Source of the DNA: Phenylobacterium sp. J426
Lineage (GTDB): Bacteria; Pseudomonadota; Alphaproteobacteria; Caulobacterales; Caulobacteraceae
NCBI RefSeq assembly: GCF_024699945.1
Contig: NZ_JAJOMY010000001.1
Coordinates: 3,045,001 to 3,109,000 of the forward strand
DNA length: 64,000 nt
Direction of reading: 5' to 3'
This document shows, piece by piece, positions 1 to 13,111 of this stretch. The notes under the pieces are model-generated. The model saw only the letters and a list, made by a program, of their open reading frames with translations, made no database searches and had not been told where the DNA came from. Numbering within the stretch: the stretch's first letter is position 1; each line of letters starts with the position of its first letter. Made by a program: the position numbers and the translations under genes.

Positions 1-77
1 AGCCTAGCTGTTGTGCGGAACGAAGCCGACCGTCTAGGGTCGCCGCAAACAAACCGAATGTTCGAGGGGGAGCTTCC

Positions 78-1428
78 ATGATCATGACCCGCCGCCGCGC
101 CGCGGCCCCAATGGCCATCGCGGCCGCCATCGCCCTGGCCGTGAGCCCTGCGTCGGGCTTCGCCCAGGCCGCGAGGAAGGCGCCGGCGCTGGAGCTCACC
201 CAGACCGTCGCGCCCGAGGCAGTCGGCTTCGACAGCCAGCGGCTGGCCCGCCTCGACGCCTACATGGCCAAGGTGGTGGCCGACGGGCGCGTGCCGGGCA
301 TGACCACCTTCCTCGCCCGCCACGGCAAGGTCGTGTCGTTCAAGACCTATGGCGCGAAGAGCTACGGCGGCCCGCCGATGACCCCCCGACACCATCTTCC
401 GCATCTATTCGATGACCAAGCCGGTCACCGGCGTGGCGATGATGATCCTGTTCGAGGAGGGCCGCTGGCGCCTCGACGACCCGGTCACCCGCTACGTGCC
501 CGAGTTCAAGAACCTGAAGGTGGTCAAGAGCATCGACGGCAACGGCAATGTGACGCTCGAGGACATGCGCCGCCCGCCGACCATGCGGGAGATCATGAGC
601 CACACGGCCGGCTTCGGCTACGGCCTGCAGGACGACCACCCCATCGACAAGCTGTACCGCGAGAAGGAGGTGCTGGGCGCGCCCTCCACCAAGGCCATGA
701 TCGAGCGCACGGCGCAGATCCCGCTGGTGTTCCAGCCGGGGACCAACTGGCGCTACTCCAGCTCGGTCGACATCCAAGGCTACATCGTCGAGAAGCTGAC
801 CGGCCAGACGCTCGGCCAGTTCATGGAAAGCCGCATCTTCAAGCCGCTACGGATGAACGACACGGCCTTCTACGTGCCCGCCGCGAAGGCGGGCCGCCTG
901 GCGCCGGTCTACTACTTCAACCGCGACACCCAGAAGGTCGAGGAGGCCAAGCAGCTCTTCGGCGGCGACATGCCGACCTACCTCCAGCCGCCGGCGTGGG
1001 AGAGCGGCGGCGGCGGCCTGGTGTCGACCACCATGGACTATGCCCGCTTCGCCCAGATGATCGCCAACAAGGGTGAGCTCGACGGCGTCCGCATCCTGTC
1101 GCCGGCCTCGGTCGAACTGATGGGCACGAACGTCATCCCCAACGATGTCCTGGTCTCGTCCAACGGCACCACCGGCTCGCGCTTCAATGAGGCGGTGGGC
1201 TTCGGCATGGACTTCATGGTGGTCAACGACCCGCGTGCCGCCGGCACCCTGGAAGGCAAGGGCAGCATGAGCTGGGGCGGCGCGGCCGGCACCTGGTTCT
1301 GGGTCGACCCGACCAACGACATCATCTTCGTCGGCATGATCCAGCGCCTTGGCGGCTCCGGCGGCGACGACCTCGGCGCCGCGGCCCGCACGCTCACCTA
1401 TCAGGCGCTGGTGAACCCGGAGAAGTGA
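78..1428 (+). CDS. Secreted class C beta-lactamase-like serine hydrolase (frameshifted)
   Basis: Beta-lactamase/transpeptidase-like hydrolase, probably periplasmic, acting on an ester or amide substrate that cannot be told from sequence. An N-terminal signal peptide ends near the ASGFAQA segment. The nucleophile motif SxxK reads SMTK, in the context FRIYSMTKPVTG, and a Tyr-Ser-Ser follows in the NWRYSSS segment where the family's YxN lies. Near the C-terminus, SWGGAAGTWFW corresponds to the HxG/KTG region. The start at 78 has a GGGGGAG ribosome site about 6 bases upstream. A six-C run at 382-387 carries one extra base; removing it joins both halves into a 449-residue protein of normal family length. 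True esterase or peptidase activity is not decidable. Confidence 0.85.
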
Positions 1429-1436
1429 GGTTTCCG

Positions 1437-1566
1437 TCCCTCCTCTTCAGGGGAGGGACAGCTCGCCGGAGGCGAGCAGGGTGGGGGTCTCTCGATCCGG
1501 CGCCGAGCCCGGTCGTGGTCCCCCCACCCGGCCGCTTCGCGGCCATCCTCCCCTGAAGAGGAGGGA
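1437..1566. repeat. Large palindromic intergenic element between convergent genes
   Basis: A perfect 20-base inverted repeat (1437-1456 and 1547-1566) encloses two smaller hairpins: GCTCGCC/GGCGAGC at 1461-1477 and GGCCGC/GCGGCC at 1530-1544. A G-rich stretch (1479-1488) can also pair with the C-rich stretch (1520-1528). It fills the gap between the serine hydrolase and the amidohydrolase pair, which converge here, so it could act as a bidirectional terminator. The layout resembles dispersed palindromic repeats of bacterial genomes. I see no second copy in this window. Confidence 0.75.
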
Positions 1567-1577
1567 TCAGTTCTGAC

Positions 1578-4357
<2,780 letters not shown>

Positions 4358-4438
4358 TCGGGTCCCCCGAACTTTCCCGGCGCGGAGTTGAGGCGACGCC
4401 GGGCGTTCAAGTCAAGGTCGCAGCCGGGTCCGCCGTCC

Positions 4439-4467
4439 TTGACAAGCGAAGATGCGCATGCGCCCTT
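4439..4467 (+). promoter_or_regulatory. Candidate promoter upstream of aspS
   Basis: TTGACA at 4439-4444 is a perfect -35 hexamer in the gap between the divergent amidohydrolase lipoprotein and aspS. No strong -10 follows at 11 to 17 bases (GCATGCGC at 4456 and GCCCTT at 4462 are weak matches). Only the -35 supports this. Confidence 0.3.
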
Positions 4468-4504
4468 CCGCGCCTCGCAAATCAGCCGATTTCAGCCACT
4501 TTTC

Positions 4505-6283
4505 ATGCACCTTTACCGCACCCACACCTGCGGCCAACTCCGCGCTTCCGACACCGGCTCGCAGGTCCGCCTGTCCGGCTGGCTTCACCGCAAGCGCGAC
4601 CACGGCGGCCTGATCTTCATCGACCTGCGCGACCACTACGGCCTGACGCAGCTGGTGGTCGGCCCGTCCACGCCCGGCTTCAACCTCGTCGAGCACCTGC
4701 GCGCCGAGAGCGTGATCCGGATCGAGGGAAAGGTCGTCGCGCGTTCAGCCGAGACGGTGAACGCCAACCTTCCGACCGGCGAGGTCGAGGTGCAGGTGAG
4801 CAACGTCGAGATCCTGTCGGAAGCCGCCGAGCTGCCGCTGCCGGTCTTCGGCGAGCCCGAATACCCGGAAGAGATCCGGCTGAAGAACCGCTTCCTCGAT
4901 CTGCGCCGCGAGACACTGCACAAGAACATCGTCCTGCGCTCGAAGGTCATCCAGTCGATCCGCAACCGGATGATCGCCCAGGGCTTCCTCGAGTATCAGA
5001 CGCCGATCCTGACGGCCTCCTCGCCGGAGGGCGCGCGCGACTTCCTGGTGCCGTCGCGCCTGCATCCGTCGAAGTTCTACGCGCTGCCGCAGGCGCCGCA
5101 GCAGTTCAAGCAGCTCTTGATGGTCGCCGGCTTCGACCGCTACTTCCAGATCGCGCCCTGCTTCCGCGACGAGGACCTCCGCGCCGACCGCAGCCTCGAA
5201 TTCTACCAGCTCGACGTCGAGATGAGCTTCGTGACGCAGGAAGACGTCTTCGCCGCCATCGAGCCCGTCATGCACGGAGTCTTCGAGGAGTTCGGCGAGG
5301 GCAAGCCGGTCACACCTTATCCTTTCCCGCGAATCCCCTATCGCGAGGCGATCAGCAAGTACGGCACCGACAAGCCGGATATGCGCAATCCGCTGGTGAT
5401 GCAGGAGGTCTCCGACCACTTCCGGGGCGGCGGCTTCGGTCTGTTCGCCCGCATTCTGGAAGACGCCAAGAACGCGGTGTGGGCCATTCCCGCCCCCAAG
5501 GGCGGCAGCCGCGCCTTCTGCGACCGCATGAACAGCTGGGCGCAGGGCGAGGGCCAGCCGGGCCTGGGCTATATCTTCTGGTCCGAGGACCAGGGCGGCT
5601 GGGGCGGTCCGATCGCCAAGAACCTGGGGCCGGAGAAGACCGCCGCCGTCATGGGCCAGCTCGGCCTGGGCGCGGGCGACGCCGCCTTCTTCGTCGCCGG
5701 CGACCCGAAGGTCTTCTACAAGTTCGCAGGCTCGGCCCGGACCAAGGTGGGCACGGACCTGAACCTCATCGACGAGGGCAAGTTCGAGTTCGTCTGGATC
5801 GTCGACTTCCCGATGTTCGAGTGGAACGAGGACGAGAAGCGGGTCGACTTCTCGCACAACCCGTTCTCGATGCCGCAGGGCGAACTGGAAGCGCTGAACA
5901 CCAAGGATCCGCTGGATATCCTGGCCTACCAGTACGACATCGTCTGCAACGGCTATGAGCTGTGCTCGGGCGCGATCCGGAACCACCTGCCCGAGATCAT
6001 GATCAAGGCCTTCGCGACGGCCGGCTACGGACCGGAAGTCGTCGAGGAGCAGTTCGGCGGCATGCTGAACGCCTTCCGCCATGGCGCGCCGCCGCACGGC
6101 GGCCTGGCGCCCGGCATCGACCGGATCGTGATGCTGCTGGCCGGCCAGACGGCGATCCGCGAGGTCATCGCCTTCCCGCTGAACCAGCAGGGCGAGGATC
6201 TGCTGATGAAGGCGCCGTCCGAGGTGACCGAGAAGCAGCTCAAGGAGCTGCACATCCGGCTCGCGCCGCCGATCAAGGCCTAG
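4505..6283 (+). CDS. aspS: Aspartyl-tRNA synthetase
   Basis: Class II aminoacyl-tRNA synthetase charging tRNA-Asp in the cytoplasm. The 592-residue product ([18 protein letters not shown] start) has the bacterial layout: an OB-fold anticodon-binding domain (residues 1-110), a catalytic core with motif 2 ([20 protein letters not shown]), the bacterial GAD insertion domain in the middle, and motif 3 ([14 protein letters not shown]) near the end. The frame stays open upstream to 4388, but homologues start at the [10 protein letters not shown] methionine. Many alphaproteobacteria have a non-discriminating AspRS that also serves tRNA-Asn; whether this one does cannot be told here. The frame is intact. 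Confidence 0.97.
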   Translation: MHLYRTHTCGQLRASDTGSQVRLSGWLHRKRDHGGLIFIDLRDHYGLTQLVVGPSTPGFNLVEHLRAESVIRIEGKVVARSAETVNANLPTGEVEVQVSNVEILSEAAELPLPVFGEPEYPEEIRLKNRFLDLRRETLHKNIVLRSKVIQSIRNRMIAQGFLEYQTPILTASSPEGARDFLVPSRLHPSKFYALPQAPQQFKQLLMVAGFDRYFQIAPCFRDEDLRADRSLEFYQLDVEMSFVTQEDVFAAIEPVMHGVFEEFGEGKPVTPYPFPRIPYREAISKYGTDKPDMRNPLVMQEVSDHFRGGGFGLFARILEDAKNAVWAIPAPKGGSRAFCDRMNSWAQGEGQPGLGYIFWSEDQGGWGGPIAKNLGPEKTAAVMGQLGLGAGDAAFFVAGDPKVFYKFAGSARTKVGTDLNLIDEGKFEFVWIVDFPMFEWNEDEKRVDFSHNPFSMPQGELEALNTKDPLDILAYQYDIVCNGYELCSGAIRNHLPEIMIKAFATAGYGPEVVEEQFGGMLNAFRHGAPPHGGLAPGIDRIVMLLAGQTAIREVIAFPLNQQGEDLLMKAPSEVTEKQLKELHIRLAPPIKA

Positions 6284-6323
6284 TCGCCCTGGCCCCGCGG
6301 CCTTCGTGGACCGGGGCGGCGCC

Positions 6324-7328
6324 CTAGTCGCTCGGGCCGAGGGTGATGATGTAGCGCGGCCCCTCCGGCGATGATGGCGGGGCGGGCGGCGCAGGCGGCC
6401 GCGGCGGCTTCACGATGACGCGCACGCCCTGACAGCCCTTTCCGGTGAGTCCGGCCGGCAGCCTGGTCCGCGAGTCGGCGCAGGCCTCGTCCACCTGCTC
6501 CTGGGTCAGCCCCCGGGCGCCCGAGAGGTCGGCGCCCCCGATCATCGCCCGCCGCAGGTTCGCGTCGCGGAAGTCGGCGCCGTCGAAGCTGGCGTGGCTC
6601 ATCGAGGCCCCCCGCAGCTCGGCCGAACGGAAGGACGCCTTGTCGAAGCGGCCGTGGGACAGCATGGCCGCCGTCAGGTCGGCGTCCTGGAACACCGCGC
6701 CGGTGGCGTCGACCTTCTGCAGGTTGGCCGCCTTGAGCGAGGCCGATCGGAAGCTGGCGCCCCGCAGCGTGGCCCGGCTGAAATTGGCGCCGGCGGCGTT
6801 GGCGTCGGTCAACACCGCCTTGGTCAGGTCCGCCGAGTCGAACATGCCGCCGCGCAGCTCGGCGCTGCGCAGCACCACGCCGACCATCACCGCCTTCTGG
6901 AACATCGCGCCCGTGGCGTCGGCGTCCGTGAAGTCGGCCTTGGTCAGGTTGGCCGAGCCGAAGTGCACGCCGTGCGCCTCCGCCGCCCGAAGCCGGGCGC
7001 TGGAGAGGTTGGCGTTCGAGAAGTTCGCGCCGCTCATTCCCGCGTCGGTAAGGTCGGCGCGAGACAGATCGGCCCCCTCAAAGGAGGAGGCCTGGAACCG
7101 CGCGTCACGCAGGTTCGCGCCGACGAGCGCTGCGCCCGAGAAATTGGCTCCGATGATGTGAGCGCCGGCCAGGTTGCGGCCGGACAGTTCGCACTTCACG
7201 CAGCTGCCGCCGAACGAGGTGCGGCGGGCCACTTCCTTGTCGCCGAATGCAAGAGCTTGCCCGGCCAGCGCGCTCGCCGCCAGGAAGGCGGCGGCGGCGA
7301 TTTTCAGGCGGGCGGAACGCTGGGTCAC
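6324..7328 (-). CDS. Secreted pentapeptide-repeat protein
   Basis: A signal peptide (MTQRSARLKIAAAAFLAASA, cut near GQALAFG) precedes more than 40 tandem pentapeptides of the A(D/N)LXX type from about residue 45 to 265, for example GANFS, GANLR, GADLS and RADLT. These should fold as a right-handed quadrilateral beta-helix of about 11 coils. A CVKC pair lies just before the repeats, and a tail of about 60 residues has two more cysteines and a proline-rich stretch ([17 protein letters not shown]). Family members are mostly cytoplasmic and some mimic DNA against gyrase; the signal peptide argues against that role here. Function unknown. It converges with aspS. Confidence 0.85.
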   Translation of the reverse strand: MTQRSARLKIAAAAFLAASALAGQALAFGDKEVARRTSFGGSCVKCELSGRNLAGAHIIGANFSGAALVGANLRDARFQASSFEGADLSRADLTDAGMSGANFSNANLSSARLRAAEAHGVHFGSANLTKADFTDADATGAMFQKAVMVGVVLRSAELRGGMFDSADLTKAVLTDANAAGANFSRATLRGASFRSASLKAANLQKVDATGAVFQDADLTAAMLSHGRFDKASFRSAELRGASMSHASFDGADFRDANLRRAMIGGADLSGARGLTQEQVDEACADSRTRLPAGLTGKGCQGVRVIVKPPRPPAPPAPPSSPEGPRYIITLGPSD

Positions 7329-7413
7329 TTCAGGCCATCCTCATGGTCTTGAGCCCCACCTGTGCTCCGGGCCGCCCCTCGGCGCCACTTAAATCGCTGT
7401 AACTTTGAGGAAC

Positions 7414-9918
7414 TTAGCCCGTCTGGTCCTCGCCGAAGCGGCCCGCGCGTGCGCCGCATGTCTCGCAGATCATGGCCTGGCCCTTCCGCACCACGGCGAT
7501 GTCGCCGCAGGCGGCGCACACCTCCGCCGCTTCCAGCACCGCAGGCCCCGGATTGCGGTTCGCGGTCGGCAGGAAGACGAGGTTGTCGGGGGTCGATCCG
7601 CGCGAGAACCCACGCGAGATGAAGCGCGAGGCCGGCTGCGGCGCGGGCTCGGCGTCGCCCGCGGAGTCATGGCCGGCATCGGCCTTGCCGTTGCCAAGGC
7701 CATCGGCGTTCAGCGCGCCCGGGTCCTCGCTAGCCAGGTCCGAGCGGCCCAGATAGCTGATCCCCAGCTCGCGGAAGATATAGTCGAGGATCGAGGTCGC
7801 CGACTTCACCGTGTCGTTGCCGGTGACCGGTCCGGCGGGCTCGAACCGGGTGAAGACGAAGGCGTCCACGAACTCCTCCAGCGGCACGCCGTACTGCAGC
7901 CCGATAGAGATCGCGATGGCGAAGTTGTTCATCAGGCTTCGGAAGGCGGCGCCTTCCTTGTGCATGTCGATGAAGATCTCGCCCAGCTCGCCGTCGTCGT
8001 ACTCGCCCGTATGGATATAGACCTTGTGGCCGCCCACTGAGGCCTTCTGGATGTAGCCCTTGCGGCGGTCGGGCAGTTTGCGGCGTGTGCGGTCGCGCTC
8101 GACGATCCGCTCGACGATGCGCTCTTCCGGCGCTCCGGCGGCCTGCGGTGGCGGCTCCCGCCGCTCGGGCAGGTCTGCGACGCTGGGAAGCTCCAGGACG
8201 GCGTCGGCCGGCGCGGCCTCGCGACGCAGACGCAGGGGCAGGCGGCTCGCCGAGAGCGCGGCCTGGAAGTCGGCGGGTGTCGCGCGCCAGGGGAGGGCGG
8301 TTTCGACGACCGGCGGCGCATCGAGCGCTGGCCGAAGGACGCTGAGCATCTCGACCTTGGCCGCGACGCTCAGTTCGGCCGCCGGTCGCAGATGGCGCTG
8401 TTGCGCCTCGGTCCCGACGCCGCTTCCGGTCAGGGTGTCGGCGCCCAGAGCGTAGGTCTCGGCGGCGAGGGCGTCGTCGCAGGCGAATCCGGCCAGCGCC
8501 AGCACGTCCAGGGCGGGATCGGTCAGCTGCTCCGGCGTCGCGCCCAACACGTCGCGGAGGAACCCGTCGCCCAGGATGCGGGGGGCGAACGCCTCGGCGA
8601 GACGCGCGACGAACGGCAGCTCGGCCTCGGCGGCGGCGATCTCGTGCTCGGAGAACCCGCGCGCCGCCAGGGACTGGACGTTCACGCCGGGCGCCTCGCC
8701 CAGGCTGCGGCGGCCCAGCAGCACCGCCTCCGCAGCGGCGCGATCGAGGGCGAGCGCATCCAGCCCGCGTAGCGCCGCGTCGGAGAGCACGCGCAAGATC
8801 TCGCCTTCGGCCGTCTCGGCGAGCGTGACCGGGCCGTTCCAAGGAGCGGCGTCCAGCCGCCCGCCCAGGCGCAGCGCCAGTTCCGGATCGTCGAAGGCGC
8901 CTAAGCGGCATTCGACGCCAGCCTCGCCGATCACCCGCCTTGCGGCGGCGTAGAGGTCGTGCGCTGCGGCGCGGCCCTCGTCGCTGCCGTAGTCCTGGCC
9001 CCGCGCGACCAGCCAGTCGCCGAGGCCGGCGAGGCCCAGCAGCCCCGGCTCGTCGGTGGCCGCCAGCGCCACGGCCGCCAAGTGGACGGCGCCCTCGAAG
9101 GCGTCCCAGTCGAAGCCGGCCTCGCCGAAGAAGGCCATCAGGTCGACTCCGCCCCGCGGCCAGGCGGCCAAGCCCGCCAACGCCTCGCCATCGGCGCGTT
9201 CGCGGACCGCGATCACCGCGCCGGTCGTCCAGGCGGCGCGGGCGAGGGCTCGCATCTCCGGCGGATCGGCGTCGCCGATGCGGCAGATCAGGTCCGGCCC
9301 CGTGGGCGCGATGTTGGACGGCGGCGCGGGCCACAGGCTCTCGCCGCTACGGGCCAGCGCCACGGCGTCCAGGATGGCGGCGTCGGAGGCGCCGGCGGCG
9401 CGGGCGGCTTCGGCCGCGCGCGCCAGGCTGCTGTTGCGGGTCGGATCCGCGCAGGCCTCTGCGTCGCCCTCACAGCGCAGGATGGCGTCCATCACGGCCT
9501 GCAGCCGCGCCGACAGCCGCTCGGCCGCGGCCTGGGCCGCCTCCCGCCCCCGGTGGGCCGCCTCGAGCGCCTGCAGCGCGGGGACGAAGTCCGGAGCGGC
9601 GGCGTCGATCACCCGGAGCGTCCGCCGCGTCCCATCCACGATGGCCACCGCGCCCAACAGCAGCGCCTCGGTCAGCCCTTCGCGGAACCGGCGCCGCGCG
9701 CGGAGATCCTTCACCAGGCCCTTCGCCTGGGCGCGCGCCGTCAGGGCTTCCGAATATTCGACGATGGCGGCGGCGAGATCGACGCGGCCGCCGGCCCAGT
9801 CCAGCCAGGCTTCGACGCGGGCATCGGTCCAGTGGGCGGGCGCGTCCACCTCGACCAGCCCGTCGGGCCTCTCCACGATGCGGCCCTCTATTCCCACGCG
9901 CGGCGCGTCACGGCCCAT
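7414..9918 (-). CDS. NrdJ-like protein with TSCPD domain but no RNR active site
   Basis: Protein of 834 residues with an AGGGGAG ribosome site before the ATG at 9918. Residues 610-735 closely match the C-terminal region of class II (B12-dependent) ribonucleotide reductase: [59 protein letters not shown] and [17 protein letters not shown]. The last 40 residues hold the zinc-ribbon cysteines CAACG and CETCG found at the NrdJ C-terminus. The first 600 residues lack the NxCxE thiyl-radical motif and the redox cysteines of the catalytic barrel, though a segment ([15 protein letters not shown]) weakly resembles NrdJ. It looks like a diverged paralogue that kept the C-terminal module and lost catalysis. 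Role unknown: regulatory partner, substrate-binding protein or relic. Confidence 0.8.
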   Translation of the reverse strand: MGRDAPRVGIEGRIVERPDGLVEVDAPAHWTDARVEAWLDWAGGRVDLAAAIVEYSEALTARAQAKGLVKDLRARRRFREGLTEALLLGAVAIVDGTRRTLRVIDAAAPDFVPALQALEAAHRGREAAQAAAERLSARLQAVMDAILRCEGDAEACADPTRNSSLARAAEAARAAGASDAAILDAVALARSGESLWPAPPSNIAPTGPDLICRIGDADPPEMRALARAAWTTGAVIAVRERADGEALAGLAAWPRGGVDLMAFFGEAGFDWDAFEGAVHLAAVALAATDEPGLLGLAGLGDWLVARGQDYGSDEGRAAAHDLYAAARRVIGEAGVECRLGAFDDPELALRLGGRLDAAPWNGPVTLAETAEGEILRVLSDAALRGLDALALDRAAAEAVLLGRRSLGEAPGVNVQSLAARGFSEHEIAAAEAELPFVARLAEAFAPRILGDGFLRDVLGATPEQLTDPALDVLALAGFACDDALAAETYALGADTLTGSGVGTEAQQRHLRPAAELSVAAKVEMLSVLRPALDAPPVVETALPWRATPADFQAALSASRLPLRLRREAAPADAVLELPSVADLPERREPPPQAAGAPEERIVERIVERDRTRRKLPDRRKGYIQKASVGGHKVYIHTGEYDDGELGEIFIDMHKEGAAFRSLMNNFAIAISIGLQYGVPLEEFVDAFVFTRFEPAGPVTGNDTVKSATSILDYIFRELGISYLGRSDLASEDPGALNADGLGNGKADAGHDSAGDAEPAPQPASRFISRGFSRGSTPDNLVFLPTANRNPGPAVLEAAEVCAACGDIAVVRKGQAMICETCGARAGRFGEDQTG

Positions 9919-9965
9919 GAGCGACTCCCCTGTCGGGAAGCCTAGGCCGGCGAGTCGCGGCGCGC

Positions 9966-10009
9966 CAATAGATGTTGGGTGTCTGCGCCCGCTCATCCCC
10001 AACATATTG
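9966..10009. promoter_or_regulatory. Imperfect inverted repeat in a divergent promoter region
   Basis: CAATAGATGTTGGG (9966-9979) and CCCCAACATATTG (9997-10009) form a 12-bp inverted repeat with one small bulge, 48-91 bases upstream of the NrdJ-like start and about 100 bases before the NDUFA12 gene. It could be an operator or a leader hairpin. The AT-rich core loosely recalls NrdR boxes but does not match their consensus well. Confidence 0.35.
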
Positions 10010-10107
10010 CTTTCGCGGAAGGGTGGCGCGAGCGCTGGACGCTCATGGGGCGCCCGCCTATAGTCCGCGCGCGTTTCGAGCCCCGAGAGCCCGCTGAGAG
10101 CCCTTAA

Positions 10108-10512
10108 GTGTCTGTCCTGAAGACCATCTTCACCTGGTGGAACGGCGCCACCGCCGGCGTCCGCTTCACCATCGCCCGTCGCGGCGTGTTCGTCGGCCAG
10201 GACGACTACGGCAACAAGTACTACGAGGCGCGCGACGCCTCCGACAGCTACGACGCCAAGCACAAGCGCCGTTGGGTGATCTTCAACGGCTACGCCGAGG
10301 CCTCCAAGGTCCCGCCGGATTGGCACGGCTGGCTGCACCACACCTTCGCCGAGCCGCCCACGACCGCCCCGCTGCCGCGCAAGGGGTGGGAGAAGGAGCA
10401 CCGGCCGAACCTCTCGGGCACCATCCATGCCTATCGGCCGAAGGGCTCGCTGGCCCGCGGCGGCGAACGCCAGCGCGCGACCGGGGACTACGAGGCGTGG
10501 AAGCCCGAATAG
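10108..10512 (+). CDS. NADH:ubiquinone oxidoreductase NDUFA12-family subunit
   Basis: Accessory subunit of respiratory complex I (17.2 kDa, NDUFA12/B17.2 family), 134 residues. The family core is clear: [35 protein letters not shown] and [12 protein letters not shown], ending with the typical YEAWKPE. It sits outside the main nuo operon, as usual in alphaproteobacteria, and is followed directly by a DUF2155 gene. The start is GTG at 10108; [14 protein letters not shown] matches the family N-terminus. Confidence 0.95.
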   Translation: MSVLKTIFTWWNGATAGVRFTIARRGVFVGQDDYGNKYYEARDASDSYDAKHKRRWVIFNGYAEASKVPPDWHGWLHHTFAEPPTTAPLPRKGWEKEHRPNLSGTIHAYRPKGSLARGGERQRATGDYEAWKPE

Positions 10513-10514
10513 CC

Positions 10515-11156
10515 GTGGCCCGCCGCCCCGCCGCGTCCGCCATCCTCAAGCGCACGGTTTCCGCCGTCGCGGCGGGCGCCGTGCTGGCGGGCGGTCTCGT
10601 CGCGGCCCAGCCCATACCGCCGCCGACCAACCTGCCACAGGAAGCCGCGCCGCCCGGCGGGGAGGAGCCGCGGGCCCTCGCCATCCCGACGCCGGAGCCC
10701 CTGGCGCCGCCGCCGGTGGAGACCCAGGAGGCGGAGCCCGCGCCGGCGCCGAAGGCTCAGGTGGCGGAGAAGCCGGCCGAGGCCCCGACCCGACGCGCGC
10801 GCTACGACGTGGCGGTGATCCAGGCGCTGGACAAGGTCACGGCCGAAACCCTGAAGTTCGAGGCGCCGGTGGGCCGCCCGGTGCGCTGGAAAGGCCTGAT
10901 CTTCACCGTGCGTGCGTGCGAGCGCTCGGCGCCTGACGAGCCGGTCGAGGACTCGATCGTCTATCTGACCATCGATTCCCAGCCGCGGCCGCAGCCCGGG
11001 CGCCCCACGCCGCCGCCGCGGCAGGCCTTCAAGGGCTGGATGTACGCCTCGTCCCCCGGGCTCCACGCCCTGGAGCACGCCACCTACGACGCCTGGGTGA
11101 TCAGCTGCAGGGCCGCCGCGCCCGTCGCCGGGGCTCCGTCGGCGCCCCAGCGGTAG
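10515..11156 (+). CDS. DUF2155 domain-containing exported protein
   Basis: About 213 residues from GTG at 10515 (GTG at 10497 is also possible and would overlap the upstream gene). An N-terminal hydrophobic segment ([17 protein letters not shown]) looks like a signal peptide or anchor. A Pro/Ala/Glu-rich linker follows, then the DUF2155 domain: [52 protein letters not shown] and DAWVISC. The two conserved cysteines (VRACE and VISCR) may form a disulfide in the periplasm. Function unknown; the link to NDUFA12 and aat recurs in alphaproteobacteria. Its last 73 bases overlap the convergent aat gene. Confidence 0.85.
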   Translation: MARRPAASAILKRTVSAVAAGAVLAGGLVAAQPIPPPTNLPQEAAPPGGEEPRALAIPTPEPLAPPPVETQEAEPAPAPKAQVAEKPAEAPTRRARYDVAVIQALDKVTAETLKFEAPVGRPVRWKGLIFTVRACERSAPDEPVEDSIVYLTIDSQPRPQPGRPTPPPRQAFKGWMYASSPGLHALEHATYDAWVISCRAAAPVAGAPSAPQR

Positions 11157-11743
11157 AAGTCGGCTTCGGCGGCCAGCGCCCGCCCAAGGCGGCGGTGGTA
11201 TTCCAGCCGCGCGATCTCGGTCGCGCCGAACTGGGCCAGGTGCTCCGTCATGAACTGTGCGTCCAGCAGGATGTAGCCGCCGGCGATCAGCCGCGCGACC
11301 AGATGGACCAGGGCCACCTTCGAGGCGTCCCGCGCCCGCGAGAACATGCTTTCTCCGAAGAACGCGCCCTGCAGAGACACCCCGTAGAGGCCGCCCACCA
11401 GCTCGTCGTCCCGCCAGCACTCGACGCTGTGGGCGAAGCCATGCGTGTGGAGGTTCAGGTACAGCGACTCGATGGGGCGGTTGATCCACGTCTCCGTCCG
11501 CCCTGGGCCCGACGCGGCGCAGGCCAGAACCACCTGATGGAAGGCGGTGTCGATGCGGATCTCGAACGGCTCGGCCCGCACCGTGCGGGCCAGCCGCCTC
11601 GGTGCGTGGAAGGCGTCCAGAGGGATCACCCCCCGCCGCTCCGGGTCGATCAGGAAGACCCGCGCGTCCTCCCGCGCGTCGGCCATCGGGAAGACGCCGC
11701 GCGCGTAGCAGTCCAGCAGGTCGCGAGCCTCGAACTCGGCCAT
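11084..11743 (-). CDS. aat: Leucyl/phenylalanyl-tRNA--protein transferase
   Basis: Adds Leu or Phe to proteins with N-terminal Arg or Lys, marking them for ClpAP in the N-end rule pathway. The 219-residue protein has the Aat signatures [11 protein letters not shown] near the start, then [45 protein letters not shown] and [19 protein letters not shown]. It lies just downstream of accB-accC on the same strand (10 bases from accC), an alphaproteobacterial arrangement that suggests cotranscription. The frame is intact. Confidence 0.96.
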   Translation of the reverse strand: MAEFEARDLLDCYARGVFPMADAREDARVFLIDPERRGVIPLDAFHAPRRLARTVRAEPFEIRIDTAFHQVVLACAASGPGRTETWINRPIESLYLNLHTHGFAHSVECWRDDELVGGLYGVSLQGAFFGESMFSRARDASKVALVHLVARLIAGGYILLDAQFMTEHLAQFGATEIARLEYHRRLGRALAAEADFYRWGADGAPATGAAALQLITQAS

Positions 11744-11752
11744 CGGCCGACC

Positions 11753-13107
11753 TTAGCCCTGAGCCTCCGCCTGCGCCTTCATCCAGCGTTCCAGCCAGTG
11801 GATGTTGTAGTCGCCGCGCAGGATGTCCGGCTGCACCAGCAGTTCCTGGAAGAGCGGGATATTGGTGTCGATCCCGCCGACGACGACCTCGCCCAGACAG
11901 CGGCAGAGGCGCGCGATGCACTCCTCCCGGTCGCGACCGTGCACGATGAGCTTGCCCACCAGGCTGTCGTAGTAGGGCGGGATCGAATAGCCGGCGTAGA
12001 GTGCGCTATCCATCCGCACGCCCAGCCCCCCGGCGCGTGGAAATCCGAAACCAGGCCAGGCGAAGGCGTGAAGGTCTTCGGGTTCTCGGCGTTGATGCGG
12101 CACTCGATGGCATGGCCCTCGAAGACCACGTCCTCTTGCCGGAACGACAGCGGCAGGCCGGCGGCGATGCGGATCTGCTCTCGTACCAGGTCGATGCCGG
12201 TGATGGCCTCGGTGACGGGATGTTCCACCTGCAGGCGCGTGTTCATCTCGATGAAGAAGAACTCGCCGTTCTCGTACAGGAACTCGATGGTGCCCACGCC
12301 CAGGTAGCCGATGGCGCGCACGGCATCGACAACCACCTTGCCGATCCTGGCCCGGGCGGCCGCGTCGATGACGGGCGAGGGGGCCTCTTCGAGAACCTTC
12401 TGGTGGCGGCGCTGCAGCGAGCAGTCCCGCTCGCCCAGGTGCACGACATTGCCATGGCTGTCGGCCACCACCTGCAGCTCGATGTGCCGCGGGGTCTGGA
12501 GGTAGCGCTCCATATAGACGGCGTCGTCGCCGAACGCCGCCTTGGCCTCGGAGCGCGCCGTCTGCACGGCCTCGATCAGGTCGTCCTCGGTCTGAGCCAC
12601 CTTCATGCCGCGTCCGCCGCCGCCGGCCGCCGCCTTGATCAGCACCGGGAAGCCGATGTCCTTCGCCGCGGCGATGGCCTCTTCCTCGGTCGTGACCGCG
12701 CCGTCCGAGCCGGGCACGACGGGGATCCCGGCCTCCTTCACCGCCTGCTTGGCGGTGATCTTGTCGCCCATCAGCTTGATGTGCTCGGACTTCGGCCCGA
12801 TGAACGTGAAGCCGTGCGCCTCGACGATCTCGGCGAAGCGGGCGTTCTCGGACAGGAAGCCGTAGCCTGGATGGATCGCCTGGGCGCCGGTGATCTCGGC
12901 CGCGGCGATGATCGAGGGGATGTTCAGGTAGCTCTTCGCCGCCGGCGCCGGCCCGATGCAGACGCTTTCGTCGGCCAGCCGCACCCACATGGCGCCGGCG
13001 TCGGCTTCCGAGTGCACGGCGACGGTGGAGATGCCCATCTCCTTGCACGCCCGGTGAACGCGAAGGGCGATCTCGCCGCGATTGGCGATCAGGATCTTGT
13101 CGAACAT
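11753..13107 (-). CDS. accC: Acetyl-CoA carboxylase, biotin carboxylase subunit (frameshifted)
   Basis: ATP-dependent carboxylation of the biotin on AccB, the first step of fatty-acid synthesis. N-terminal domain [23 protein letters not shown]-grasp glycine-rich loop [13 protein letters not shown], catalytic [20 protein letters not shown] and C-terminal domain [20 protein letters not shown]. One G is missing from the run at 12026-12031, where [12 protein letters not shown] is expected. Restoring it gives 451 residues, the usual AccC length. The gene is essential, so the lesion is almost certainly a consensus error. It follows accB closely and precedes aat. Confidence 0.96.
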
Positions 13108-13111
13108 CGCT

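Noticed and set aside
4745..6253. An antisense frame of 502 residues over aspS.
   Set aside because: Shadow of the intact aspS gene, with no recognisable domain.
7414..9918. The protein as an active class II ribonucleotide reductase.
   Set aside because: No NxCxE motif or catalytic cysteines in the barrel region, and only the C-terminal module matches closely.
9919..10428. A 170-residue upstream extension of the NrdJ-like gene.
   Set aside because: It runs antisense over the NDUFA12 gene; the ATG at 9918 has a good ribosome site, and the extension has shadow-like composition.
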